Assembly (NCBI GenBank): GCA_944320465.1
Contig: CALUHO010000005.1
Coordinates: 54,234-118,233 of the forward strand
Direction: 5' to 3'
DNA: 64,000 nt
From: an uncultured Bacteroidales bacterium
GTDB lineage: Bacteria; Bacteroidota; Bacteroidia; Bacteroidales; P3
Translations under genes and position numbers: made by a program
Part shown: in pieces, positions 9,533 through 20,558 of the stretch
Layout of the letters: each line of letters starts with the position of its first letter
How positions within the stretch are numbered: position 1 is the stretch's first letter
Notes under the pieces: generated by a model
What the model was told of the DNA's origin: nothing
The model's input: only the letters and a program-made list of their open reading frames with translations
Database searches by the model: none

Positions 9533-10294
9533 ATGAAATACAATACGCAACGTAGGCCCTTGGTTTACTCCGAATATGGAAGGGGCATCCAGGAGATGGT
9601 GGATTTTACCGTCAACATTCCCAGCAAAGTAGCCCGCGACCGGGCTGCTCAGACAATCTTGAAGTTCATGCAAGTCCTCAACCCTCAGGTCAGGGAACTG
9701 GACGATTATATGCACAAACTCTACGATCAACTGATTATCATGTCCGATTACAAATTGGATATCGACAATCCTTACCCGGCTCCTGTCAAGGAAGAAGAAG
9801 TCAAAAAGAATCACATCTTCCAGTACAAATCGGCCAGCATCCGCTTCCGGTACTACGGGAAAACTTTGGAATCCATGATCCGGAAAGCAGCAGAAATGCC
9901 CGATAGCAAGGAAAAGGACGCGTTGCTGAACCTGATAACCGTCCAGATGAAGAAATCCTACTACCTCTGGAACGACGACATCCTGAGCGACGAACTGGTT
10001 GCCGAACATTTAAGCATCATTTCCAAGGGGAAACTGCAATACACCGAAGCCATGAAAGGCGAAGTCTATTCGTCTTTCTACAACAAACCTAGCTTGGAGC
10101 GTAAGAACAAGTATATCAATGTAAACGCTTACGACAATTCCAACCGTCGCAATTTCCAGAGCAATAATAACAACTTCAATAACAACCGGAATTCCTACAA
10201 CAACGGAAACTCCCACCGTTTCTACCCAAACCGTGACGACAACCACGGGTTCAACCAAGGGAACAACCGTTTCAAAAAACGGAGGCCGTTTTGA
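9533..10294 (+). CDS. DUF4290 domain-containing protein
   Basis: 253 residues. The first approx. 185 residues match the Bacteroidota-specific DUF4290 family, recognised from its start (MKYNTQRRPLVYSEYGRGIQ) and its position directly before murA, the usual arrangement in the phylum. The domain looks all-helical and lacks a signal peptide, so it is probably cytosolic. The C-terminal approx. 65 residues are low-complexity, rich in Asn, Arg and Tyr (for example RRNFQSNNNNFNNNRNS) and end in a basic KKRRPF tail, a composition typical of disordered nucleic-acid-binding tails. The function of the family is unknown. Its stop overlaps the murA start (TTGA). Confidence 0.8.
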   Translation: MKYNTQRRPLVYSEYGRGIQEMVDFTVNIPSKVARDRAAQTILKFMQVLNPQVRELDDYMHKLYDQLIIMSDYKLDIDNPYPAPVKEEEVKKNHIFQYKSASIRFRYYGKTLESMIRKAAEMPDSKEKDALLNLITVQMKKSYYLWNDDILSDELVAEHLSIISKGKLQYTEAMKGEVYSSFYNKPSLERKNKYINVNAYDNSNRRNFQSNNNNFNNNRNSYNNGNSHRFYPNRDDNHGFNQGNNRFKKRRPF

Positions 10295-11601
10295 GTTCAT
10301 TCGCCATTACCGGCGGCTGCCGCATGAGCGGCTGCCTGAACCCGCAAGGTGCCAAGAACGAAGCCTTGCAAGTAATCTGCGCCTGTCTTTTGACAAAAGA
10401 CACGGTGCATTTGCATAATGTCCCGATAATCCGGGACGTGCTCAAGCTAATAGAGCTCCTGCAATGCTTAGGCGTCAAGGTGCAGCAAACCGGAACGCAT
10501 GACTTCTCGTTCTGCGCCTCGGATATAGATACGGGATACCTGCACACGGAAGATTTCAAGAAGAAAAGCGGTAGCTTGCGGGGATCGGTCATGACGGCAG
10601 GCCCCCTGCTGGCTCGTACGGGCAAAACCCTGGTTCCGCAACCGGGCGGCGACAAAATTGGCCGACGCAAGCTCGATACCCATTTCACTGGCTTTGAAAA
10701 CTTAGGCGCCCATGTGACCTACGATGCCAAGGAACACTCCTTCTTGGTCGAAGCCAGACAGCTCCAAGGCCGTTACATGTTGCTGGACGAAGCATCCGTG
10801 ACCGGAACGGCCAATATCGTGATGGCCGCCGTACTGGCGCAAGGGACCACTACCATTTTCAATGCAGCTTGCGAACCCTATGTATTGCAACTCTGTCGTC
10901 TTCTGGTAAAGATGGGCGCCAAAATCATCGGCATCGGATCCAACCTACTGCAAATAGAAGGAGTGCGGGAACTACACGGCGCAGAACATACGCTTCTGCC
11001 CGACATGATAGAAATAGGCAGCTTCATCGGAATGGCCGCCATGACCCGTTCCGAAATCACAATAAGAAATGTCGAAATCCAGTATTTAGGCAATATTCCC
11101 CAAGTCTTCAAACATTTAGGAATTCATATCGAAAGCAGAGGCAATGACTTGTACATCCCGGAACAGGATCATTACACGATTGAAAGTTCCCGAGATGGTT
11201 CAATCTTGACCATTGCCGACGCCCCATGGCCAGGATTCACCCCCGACCTGATCAGCATAGCCTTGGTAACAGCAACGCAAGCCAAAGGCAGCGTTTTAAT
11301 CCATCAGAAAATGTTCGAAAGCCGGCTATTCTTTGTCGATAACCTGATTAGCATGGGAGCCAAAATCATTTTATGCGATCCGCACCGAGCCACTGTCATC
11401 GGATTGGACAGGGAATTCCCGCTGCACAGCATCTCGATGGTCTCGCCAGACATCCGGGCTGGAGTTGCGCTCTTGATTGCCGCCATGTCGGCCGAAGGCA
11501 CCAGCATCATCCACAATATCGAGCAAATAGACCGCGGATACGAAAGAATAGACGAACGCCTCAACCACATCGGGGCTCAAATCCGCCGGATCGAGGACTG
11601 A
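10291..11601 (+). CDS. murA: UDP-N-acetylglucosamine 1-carboxyvinyltransferase (MurA), Cys-to-Asp type
   Basis: 436 residues. MurA transfers enolpyruvate from PEP to UDP-GlcNAc, the first committed step of peptidoglycan synthesis. The fold markers NPQGAKNEAL (substrate Lys), GSLRGSVMTAGPLLAR and GGDKIGRRKLDTH are clear. The catalytic loop residue that is Cys115 in E. coli, the target of fosfomycin, is Asp here (residue 121, codon 10651-10653), as in known fosfomycin-insensitive MurA proteins. Translation starts at TTG 10291, overlapping the TGA of the DUF4290 gene, so the pair is translationally coupled. No later start would keep the N-terminal substrate-binding strand. Confidence 0.93.
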   Translation: MSSFAITGGCRMSGCLNPQGAKNEALQVICACLLTKDTVHLHNVPIIRDVLKLIELLQCLGVKVQQTGTHDFSFCASDIDTGYLHTEDFKKKSGSLRGSVMTAGPLLARTGKTLVPQPGGDKIGRRKLDTHFTGFENLGAHVTYDAKEHSFLVEARQLQGRYMLLDEASVTGTANIVMAAVLAQGTTTIFNAACEPYVLQLCRLLVKMGAKIIGIGSNLLQIEGVRELHGAEHTLLPDMIEIGSFIGMAAMTRSEITIRNVEIQYLGNIPQVFKHLGIHIESRGNDLYIPEQDHYTIESSRDGSILTIADAPWPGFTPDLISIALVTATQAKGSVLIHQKMFESRLFFVDNLISMGAKIILCDPHRATVIGLDREFPLHSISMVSPDIRAGVALLIAAMSAEGTSIIHNIEQIDRGYERIDERLNHIGAQIRRIED

Positions 11602-11660
11602 ACCCGCACCACAAGTTCTTGAGACACTGCTGCCAACGAGCAGAGTCCATCGATACCATC

Positions 11661-12464
11661 TCAAAAAAGCCTTTTTATCAAGCGCAGATGATGCGAATAA
11701 ATGCCTGACTCTGTCCGAAAGATTCCCTGATGATCCACCGGATCGATACGGACACAGCCGCTGGAATGAATGATATGCCCGTCTCCCAAATATATTCCCA
11801 CATGGATGATCTTCCCGTCCGCATTATCAAAAAACATCAAATCCCCTTTCCCGGCCTCCTCTATCAAAGACACATCATTCCCCGCTGAAACCTGCTGCGA
11901 GGCGTCTCTGGGCAAATCCACACCGCACATTCTGAAAAGCAACTGCGTCATACCCGAACAATCCAATGCAAAACTGGACTTCCCCCCCCACAAATAAGGC
12001 ACCTTCAGCAACAACAAAGCCTTTTCCACGACAATATCCCGCCGAGTTTCCAACCGGACAGGAGACTCCATTACCTCTCCTTGATACTGGAATACCTGCG
12101 AACCCATCCTGAAAGTCCTGCCTTCAAGATTGAAAAAAGGCAAACGGCATCCCATGCCAAGCCAAAACACAGCCCCGTCATCCTGACGTTCCGCAGCATT
12201 CCAAAGCCCCGAAGCAAAAAAACGGCTCTCATCTGCCATGCAATCATCAAACTCTGAAGCCGTCAACGGCAGCAACTGCTTTGAATCCACCCACCCCTGA
12301 TAGCCGTCAAGGCAATTCTCCACCTTGACCCATTGGCAATACCGGTCAACCACTTTTACCAAATCCCCAAACAGCAACTCGGTCAGCATTTCCGAAGCAT
12401 CCGATACGGTCTTCCGAACCGGGACATGCGCCAAACAACAAAGGCCATACTGCATTTTCTCCAT
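11661..12464 (-). CDS. NlpC/P60 family C40 peptidase with SH3-like N-terminus
   Basis: 267 residues, related to the gamma-D-glutamyl-diaminopimelate endopeptidases that recycle or trim peptidoglycan stem peptides. Two bacterial SH3-like segments occupy about residues 5-135 (VKVENCLDGYQGWVDSKQLL in the first). The NlpC/P60 domain (about 145-265) has PYLWGGKSSFALDCSG with catalytic Cys169, then HVGIYLGDGHIIHSSG with His221 and downstream His/Asp partners. No signal peptide is evident, so it may act on imported cell-wall peptides in the cytoplasm, as dipeptidyl-peptidase VI does. It is convergent with murA and lies downstream of the tonB terminator, so it is probably transcribed independently. 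Confidence 0.87.
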   Translation of the reverse strand: MEKMQYGLCCLAHVPVRKTVSDASEMLTELLFGDLVKVVDRYCQWVKVENCLDGYQGWVDSKQLLPLTASEFDDCMADESRFFASGLWNAAERQDDGAVFWLGMGCRLPFFNLEGRTFRMGSQVFQYQGEVMESPVRLETRRDIVVEKALLLLKVPYLWGGKSSFALDCSGMTQLLFRMCGVDLPRDASQQVSAGNDVSLIEEAGKGDLMFFDNADGKIIHVGIYLGDGHIIHSSGCVRIDPVDHQGIFRTESGIYSHHLRLIKRLF

Positions 12465-12479
12465 AAATAACCGTATGAA

Positions 12480-12510
12480 AAAGGCCGCCTGCTAATCGCA
12501 AGCGGCCTTT
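12480..12510 (-). terminator. Rho-independent terminator of the TonB-like gene
   Basis: AAAGGCCGC (12480-12488) pairs with GCGGCCTTT (12502-12510). Read on the minus strand the stem ends in a short T-run, 19 bp after the TonB-like stop. Confidence 0.75.
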
Positions 12511-12528
12511 CCATTATAGAAACATCTT

Positions 12529-13212
12529 TTAATTCAAAGTGAAATTGATAGGCACCATGTACAATACGCGCACTGCCCGACCCCGCTGCTTCCCGGGATT
12601 CCACTTAGGCATCTTTTCCACTACACGAATGGCCTCTTCATCGCATCCCCCGCCAATACCACGCAACACCTTCACATCCGATACGCTTCCATCCTTCTCG
12701 ACCACGAACTGAACATAGACACGACCCGAAATACCGCTTTCCAAAGCCACAATCGGGTAACGGATATTATCGTTCAAGTATTCATAAAGAGCTTCAGCCC
12801 CACCGGGATAGGAAGGCATCTCTTCTACAATCTGGAAGATTTCCTCCTCGGCCACTTCCTCTTCTTCCACTACCGGAGGCGCCACATAATCTTCCACCAC
12901 TGTCTCTTCCGTCGCTTCCGCATTGATTTCTACCTCGTTCTCAATTTCCACATCATCTTCCACAATCTCGATTTCATCGGAAACCTGGGCAGGAGGTGGC
13001 GGTGGCGGCGGCGGCAGGTTCTGCTCGGTTTGGATAATCATTTCCTCTTCCGTCTCAACGGCAGCCCTTGCAGCCAATTGGATTTCCTCCTTGTCGTATG
13101 ACTTCCACTCAAAAGCCACCAACACAATAGCCAACGTAAGGACCAAGCCTAAAGAGCCGAACAGACCTTTCTTGTTTTCAAGATCAGCCTTTGGAGATTT
13201 TTTCAGTTCCAT
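12529..13212 (-). CDS. TonB-family energy transducer
   Basis: 227 residues. One inner-membrane helix (about residues 18-35, FGSLGLVLTLAIVLVAFEW) is followed by a periplasmic stretch with eight consecutive prolines and long acidic runs, then a C-terminal TonB domain (YPGGAEALYEYLNDNIRYP, GRVYVQFVVEKDGSVSDVKV, MPKWNPGKQRGRAVRV). This layout delivers proton-motive force to TonB-dependent outer-membrane transporters. No ExbB/ExbD genes are adjacent. ATG 13212 (MELKKSPKADL) is preferred over the in-frame 13233. A strong terminator follows. Confidence 0.9.
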   Translation of the reverse strand: MELKKSPKADLENKKGLFGSLGLVLTLAIVLVAFEWKSYDKEEIQLAARAAVETEEEMIIQTEQNLPPPPPPPPAQVSDEIEIVEDDVEIENEVEINAEATEETVVEDYVAPPVVEEEEVAEEEIFQIVEEMPSYPGGAEALYEYLNDNIRYPIVALESGISGRVYVQFVVEKDGSVSDVKVLRGIGGGCDEEAIRVVEKMPKWNPGKQRGRAVRVLYMVPINFTLN

Positions 13213-13279
13213 GGTTCTTTTTTTTAGTTGCAACCTCCTTTTGTAAGAGCCAAGCTGCTACAAAAGCTGTTGACAAGAG

Positions 13280-13366
13280 CGGAAAGAGGGGGATTCGAAC
13301 CCCCGGTAGGGAAACCCCTACGACAGTTTAGCAAACTGTTGGTTTAAGCCACTCACCCATCTTTCC
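13280..13366 (-). tRNA. tRNA-Ser(GCU)
   Basis: An 87-nt tRNA on the minus strand. The acceptor stem pairs GGAAAG with CTTTCC, the anticodon arm is ACAGT-TTGCTAA-ACTGT with anticodon GCT (13330-13332), the variable arm is long as expected for serine (GTAGGGG / CCCTAC region), and the T arm reads GGGGG-TTCGAAT-CCCCC. The 3' CCA is not encoded. Confidence 0.96.
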
Positions 13367-13438
13367 TTTCTATCCGATGCGGCTGGAATCCACCCGCGAT
13401 CCTTGACCTTTCCGGAACGGCTCCTATCGAAAGGCGTG

Positions 13439-13472
13439 CAAAGGTATGAAAAATTTTAACATTTTTTACAAA
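13439..13472 (-). promoter_or_regulatory. Promoter of tRNA-Ser
   Basis: TACCTTTG at 13439-13446 (-7) with TTTG at 13469-13472 (-33 type), spacing 22 bp, about 73 bp upstream of the tRNA 5' end. The rest of 13367-13630 is AT-rich with no gene. Confidence 0.5.
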
Positions 13473-13630
13473 CCAAAAGCCCGATAAAAAATTTTTTCTG
13501 CGTTTTATATATAAAAAGCCTCTCCAAAACGCATTGTTTCTTGCCGCAGCTCAAACTGGAACATACCATAAAACAATGGGAAACAGACACAAGACACGAC
13601 ACAAGATAGAACCTCAAAAAATGCACCTAT

Positions 13631-15583
13631 ATGGAAACCGACACCAAACTGCCAATGTCCAAGAGGAAAAAACATCCAATCAAGCCGAACCCGGAACCAG
13701 TCTTGATTGAATCCTGCCGAGAAGAAGAAAAAAAATTGGCGAAAAAACACAAAAAAGGCCATCCTTTCCGCTCGGCAGTAGGACTATATCTCTTGCTTTA
13801 CGCTCTATCTGGAGTTTCCAGCAACCTCATAGCTCAAGATTTCAGCGACTTGCCAAGCAAGAAAGCATTCTCTTTGTCGGGGAACATCGGGGCACAAGTT
13901 TCCAGCCGCTTATCGGATTGGAACACGGTGCAAGACCCCTTTGCCTATGCCCTGCAAATCCAGCTCAACCCTGCCGTGTACGGTTTTTCCTTGCCATTCT
14001 CGTTCACGCTGGCCGATAACCGATTCTCTTTTACCCAACCCTTTTCCCAGCTATCTTTCTCTCCTTCCTACAAATGGATCCAGCTGCACTTAGGTCGCAC
14101 ATCCATGAACATGCATCCCTACGGATTATCGGGGCATCAGTTCGACGGGATCGGCATCGCCCTCACCCCTGACTTCCCGCTCCAGTTCTGGGCCATGTAC
14201 GGCCGGTTGGTCAAAGCCCGGGAAGGAGACACGGCCCTGATAGCGGGCATTGACGAATATGCCAATGCCTCCAATCCTGCCTATAAACGTACAGGATACG
14301 CATTCAAAATAAGTTTCAATCAGAAAGGCCAGCAAATCAGCCTGCACTTCCTACGAGCCGACGATCATAAGAACAGCCTTTCCCCTGCCTACTATCAATA
14401 TACAAGCCCGAAAGCCAATGCTGTCCTTGCCATCGATTTTTCGTTCAGCCTCTACAAAGATTTGAAGTTGAATGGCCAAGCCGGCCTCAGTTCCTATACA
14501 GGGAACATCTTGGAAGAAAAAGAAAATAAAAACGGCATCCTGGCCGGGCTGATGAGTCCATTCCTGCGGCAAAGGCCATCCACATCCCTTCATACCGCCT
14601 ACAAAATAGGTGTGACATTCAAAGGTGCAAGCCTTTCCTACGAACGGGTCAGCCCCGGATACGAAACCATGGGAGCGTATTACTTCAATCGAGACTTTGA
14701 AAACGTAGTCTTATCGTTTGCCCGGAACTTTTCAAAATTCAGTATCAAAGCCGACATTGGCTGGCAAAGGGACGACCTGGCCCAAGACAAAGCCAGCCGC
14801 ATGGACCGCATTGTCGGATCGGCGTACCTGAATTACCAAATCAGCGAAATGTTCTCCCTGACGGCATCCTACTCCAATTTCACTGCATACACACAGGTAA
14901 AACCCATAGACTTGACCAGACCGGACGAACCCTGGGTACAAGATCCCGACACGATAGCCTTCCGGCAAATATCCCAGCAAGCCCAACTCAGCCTCAGTTT
15001 CAACTCGCCTTCGGAAACGCTACGCCCGCAGCAAGCCGGCATCGATATTTCCTATCAAAGTTCCCGGGATAAATCACAGGAGACCTTCAACGATTACATC
15101 TACGCAACTCTCCGCCATGGCATCCGCTTTGAAGGTAATTACCAACTGCAATCCGCCATCAACTTCAGCACCGGCATCGACCGGGACGCATTCAGGCCAG
15201 CCACCTTCAGCTACAGCATCGGGCCTTCCATCGTATTATCGAAAACCTTGTTCAAAAAGGCATTGAGACTTTCCGGCGGACTCAACTATTACTGGGACAT
15301 GTACGGGAAACAATCCAATGGAAGCATAGCCGGCCTCCGGCTTAGAGCCAGTTACACATTGGCCAAAGTCCATGTGTTCGATTTGCAATTCAATGGCCGC
15401 CTACGCTTTGACAAAGCCATGCCCGGCATCGGCAAGGAAATGCACATAGCAGCGGGATATCGCTACCGCTTCAAACTCGATCCCGGGGAAATAAGAATGA
15501 AGGGCATGCAATGGAAAAAAGAACGGAAAGCAAAAAGAAACGCCCGGTTAATCCGACATATCCCGACCACTCTAAGCTGGTAA
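13631..15583 (+). CDS. Outer-membrane beta-barrel protein of unknown family
   Basis: 650 residues. A basic N-terminal extension (Lys/Arg-rich, residues 1-48) precedes a hydrophobic signal segment (VGLYLLLYALSGVSSNLIAQ). The rest alternates aromatic and polar residues in amphipathic strands typical of a large beta barrel, for example FSFTQPFSQLSFSPSYKWIQ and LDLQ-type strands near the C-terminus, finishing with a basic tail. I do not recognise the family; it has neither a TonB plug nor a T9SS sorting domain. The signal lies unusually far from the first Met, and MSKRKKH at 13655 is an alternative start that does not change this. No operon partner; ligA is convergent 31 bp away. Confidence 0.65.
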   Translation: METDTKLPMSKRKKHPIKPNPEPVLIESCREEEKKLAKKHKKGHPFRSAVGLYLLLYALSGVSSNLIAQDFSDLPSKKAFSLSGNIGAQVSSRLSDWNTVQDPFAYALQIQLNPAVYGFSLPFSFTLADNRFSFTQPFSQLSFSPSYKWIQLHLGRTSMNMHPYGLSGHQFDGIGIALTPDFPLQFWAMYGRLVKAREGDTALIAGIDEYANASNPAYKRTGYAFKISFNQKGQQISLHFLRADDHKNSLSPAYYQYTSPKANAVLAIDFSFSLYKDLKLNGQAGLSSYTGNILEEKENKNGILAGLMSPFLRQRPSTSLHTAYKIGVTFKGASLSYERVSPGYETMGAYYFNRDFENVVLSFARNFSKFSIKADIGWQRDDLAQDKASRMDRIVGSAYLNYQISEMFSLTASYSNFTAYTQVKPIDLTRPDEPWVQDPDTIAFRQISQQAQLSLSFNSPSETLRPQQAGIDISYQSSRDKSQETFNDYIYATLRHGIRFEGNYQLQSAINFSTGIDRDAFRPATFSYSIGPSIVLSKTLFKKALRLSGGLNYYWDMYGKQSNGSIAGLRLRASYTLAKVHVFDLQFNGRLRFDKAMPGIGKEMHIAAGYRYRFKLDPGEIRMKGMQWKKERKAKRNARLIRHIPTTLSW

Positions 15584-15614
15584 AAGCGTGTTCTAAATCA
15601 AGTTTGCATTCCAA

Positions 15615-18089
<2,475 letters not shown>

Positions 18090-19529
18090 TTACTTTCTCT
18101 TCCTGAACAACTTCCGCCAAGTATCGGCATCGACCAAAGACGAATCTATCGTAGCCTGTATAGTCAGGAACAAGCCAAACGGCAAGAATACAATCGTGGA
18201 CAGCCATGATCCCAAAGTACAAGTCATCGAACCTTCGATAGCCGCCTTTTCACCTATCACCGACAACGTATAGTAAACAATGAAAAGCAAGACAGAAACC
18301 ACTAAAGGTGTCCCCATGCCTCCCTTGCGGATCAAAGCTCCCAACGGAGCACCTATAAAGAAGAGAATCAAGCAGCCTACAGAAAGGCTGAATTTCTTAT
18401 GCTCCTCTACCCGGTAGGAATTGAGCCTTTCCTGCTGGTACAAGATATCCCGTTTGTAATACGACATGTCGCTGGCCATTGACTTTGCCATCCTGGCCGC
18501 ATCTGCCACCTCGCTTTTCTGAAGCGGCGGCAACACATAAGAGGGAACATAATCCTCTTGGGCAAGCAGGCCGTCCATCTTGACCACGACAGCAGAATCC
18601 ATCCCAATCACATTATCCAGATAGTAATTTCGCCCGTTCACGCTCATGACCAATTCCTTGACCCGTTTGACAGCTCGCATTCGCAAAGTGTCGATTTGTT
18701 TCCCCAAAGCCCTCAGACCCAAAGCTTTCTGATGCCGTCCATACATATCTTCATCCACTTCCGGCCCCTCGTATTCCGAAAGGTCTATAATCAATGTCTG
18801 GGTATCGAATTTGATCCGGGTAAAGGAGTCATCCGAATTCTTCCTGCCAGAACTTCCAAACTTGGCCTGCTCCACATCTTCCCCGTAAGAAAAACCATCA
18901 TAAAGATTGAATACCAGATAGCGACCGTTGTCACGAGTAAACATGCTGCCCGTATTGGACATCGTCACCGCCCGGTTCCCTTTCTTTTCCGAATGGTCGT
19001 AAATCTGCACGTCTTCCAGGTACAGCCCATCGTCCTCTTTATGCCCGACCCTGATTACATAATCGGGGATACCATAATAATAGATACCTTCCTGCACGTT
19101 GACCGCCGGTCGTGTCTGCTGCATCTCCTGGTACTTCTGCCGGTGCAGCTTGTAGGCTTTCGGCACGGCATTATTGGCAAAATAAAACGCCACGCCGCTG
19201 ATGACCACGCTGGCCAGGACGGTCGAGAACATGACACGCCGCAGAGGAATCCCTGCCGCTTTCATCGACACCAATTCGTAATGCTCTCCAAGACTGCCAA
19301 AGACCATCAAGGAAGACAACAGGACCGACATCGGCAGCGACATCGGCACAAAAGTCCAGCACGCATACCAGAGAAACTCTGCTATATCACTCAATTGCAA
19401 TCCTTTCCCAACCAAATCATCCATGTACCTCCAAATAAACTGGAGCAAAAGGACAAACGTGGAGATCAAAAAGGTCAGCACCAAAGGTCCTATGAAAGAC
19501 TTCAGGACGAATTTGTCTATCTTCTTCAT
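18090..19529 (-). CDS. LptF/LptG family lipopolysaccharide-export permease
   Basis: 479 residues of the YjgP/YjgQ family, the membrane half of the LptB2FG transporter that extracts LPS from the inner membrane. Three N-terminal spans (FVLKSFIGPLVLTFLISTFV; WYACWTFVPMSLPMSVLLSS; VVISGVAFYFANN) enclose the coupling-helix motif GSLGEHYELVSMKAAGIP. A periplasmic beta-jellyroll domain (about 120-370) is followed by three more spans (SVGCLILFFIGAPLGALIRKGG onward). Bacteroidota often have two such genes, and sequence alone does not tell LptF from LptG here. It sits immediately upstream of ligA and is likely co-transcribed with it. Confidence 0.88.
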   Translation of the reverse strand: MKKIDKFVLKSFIGPLVLTFLISTFVLLLQFIWRYMDDLVGKGLQLSDIAEFLWYACWTFVPMSLPMSVLLSSLMVFGSLGEHYELVSMKAAGIPLRRVMFSTVLASVVISGVAFYFANNAVPKAYKLHRQKYQEMQQTRPAVNVQEGIYYYGIPDYVIRVGHKEDDGLYLEDVQIYDHSEKKGNRAVTMSNTGSMFTRDNGRYLVFNLYDGFSYGEDVEQAKFGSSGRKNSDDSFTRIKFDTQTLIIDLSEYEGPEVDEDMYGRHQKALGLRALGKQIDTLRMRAVKRVKELVMSVNGRNYYLDNVIGMDSAVVVKMDGLLAQEDYVPSYVLPPLQKSEVADAARMAKSMASDMSYYKRDILYQQERLNSYRVEEHKKFSLSVGCLILFFIGAPLGALIRKGGMGTPLVVSVLLFIVYYTLSVIGEKAAIEGSMTCTLGSWLSTIVFLPFGLFLTIQATIDSSLVDADTWRKLFRKRK

Positions 19530-19749
19530 ATCTTTTTCCGTTTTCCCTCATGCCGGCACCTGTCCAATCAGGCCGATGCCCAAGGGAATCAATTTCTATC
19601 TTCCTTTTCTTTATTTACTTTCCCGACACTGACGAACCCGCCCTTACGGCCGGAATCCACGCAATTGCATCGAACGCTTCCAACCTCAATCCATGGTTGG
19701 CGAGCCCTCATCGACCACCGCCCAGCGATGCGGCAATCCCCGCACTGGC

Positions 19750-19874
19750 GTTGGCGGGTCAGAACGGGGCAGATGCAAGGCCGCCGAAGGAGAGGGTGCG
19801 GGAGCGTACTCAAGTACGTGACCAAGCCCGAACCCGATGGCAACGCCGCAGATGCCCCGTTATCACCCGCCAAC
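19750..19874. repeat. Long imperfect hairpin H1 directly behind a stop codon
   Basis: A 125-bp inverted repeat. Outer arms GTTGGCGGGTCAGAACGGGG (from 19750) and its imperfect complement (19854-19874) begin exactly at the stop codon of the 182-residue gene. At its tip (19801-19822) is GGAG-CGTAC-TCAA-GTACG-TGAC, a 5-bp stem flanked by GGAG and TGAC. The same tip occurs in the hairpin at 50453-50576, whose arms are unrelated in sequence. The rest of the 19530-19749 gap shows nothing else recognisable. Confidence 0.75.
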
Positions 19875-20422
19875 TACCATAAATCCATGGGGAGAGGACG
19901 CCACACCGAAGTACTCCTCTTCACCTGCTTGAACGGCAAAATCGCCGCCCCGGCCGCCAACATCGGAATCCCGACAGCCAAAGCCTCCACATGGAAGGGC
20001 GGTTTCTTATGGTTGGTCAATCCGTTGAAACCGTCCAGCAACATATAGCCTCCCCCTGCCACGCATAAAGCAGTCCCTACCAACAAACAAATCCGCATCG
20101 GCACATAATAAGCCTCTAACGAATCATAGGTTATCATCTTGTTACCCAAAATGAAACCGGTATCCCGGACAGCCTGCAAACGCCCCTCCACTTTAAGGCC
20201 GTTTATCATTTTCACCTTCATTTCCGAACCAATCGCATAGATGGTACGCTTGCCCGGTCCTTTAGTGAACACCAATACTTTGCCGCCCACCAACTGGGAA
20301 GGCTGCACACCGCCGGTATTGCTTGTCTTGCCTCGGAATGTCTGCCCCATAAGGTCCCCTCCCCCTCCAGCAAAGAGCAGCAAGCCAAAAACCAACCAAA
20401 GCAATATCTTTCTCATCATCAA
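19874..20422 (-). CDS. Hypothetical secreted or membrane protein
   Basis: 182 residues, family not recognised. A signal peptide or membrane anchor covers residues 1-26 (ILLWLVFGLLLFAGGGG), a beta-rich soluble region follows (about 30-105: KVLVFTKGPGKRTIYAIGSE, VEGRLQAVRDTGFILGNK), and two hydrophobic helices lie in the C-terminal half (ICLLVGTALCVAGGGYMLL and VEALAVGIPMLAAGAAILP). The middle looks like a small Sm-like or SH3-type fold, but that is only an impression. Three consecutive Met codons leave the start uncertain by two residues. It lies between valS and the lptF/G gene on the same strand; a long hairpin begins at its stop codon. Confidence 0.6.
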   Translation of the reverse strand: MMMRKILLWLVFGLLLFAGGGGDLMGQTFRGKTSNTGGVQPSQLVGGKVLVFTKGPGKRTIYAIGSEMKVKMINGLKVEGRLQAVRDTGFILGNKMITYDSLEAYYVPMRICLLVGTALCVAGGGYMLLDGFNGLTNHKKPPFHVEALAVGIPMLAAGAAILPFKQVKRSTSVWRPLPMDLW

Positions 20423-20558
20423 TCAACAATCTTACTCGCGACATAATTCACCGCGATCCTGAACAGTTTCCTTTCCGCTCCGGACACGGGCCGAGGACTC
20501 CGAAAACCCGTCCTCCGGTTCCGACTGCTTCCAGTGCCAGCCCCGTTCCCCCAAACGG

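Noticed and set aside
19550..19882. 110-codon open frame on the plus strand within hairpin H1
   Set aside because: The sequence is dominated by the inverted repeat; no start signal, conserved domain or plausible product.
18558..20048. Open frame of 496 codons on the plus strand
   Set aside because: It lies antisense to the LptF/G gene; its His/Pro/Arg-rich composition is what the complementary strand of a real gene gives, and no domain is recognisable.
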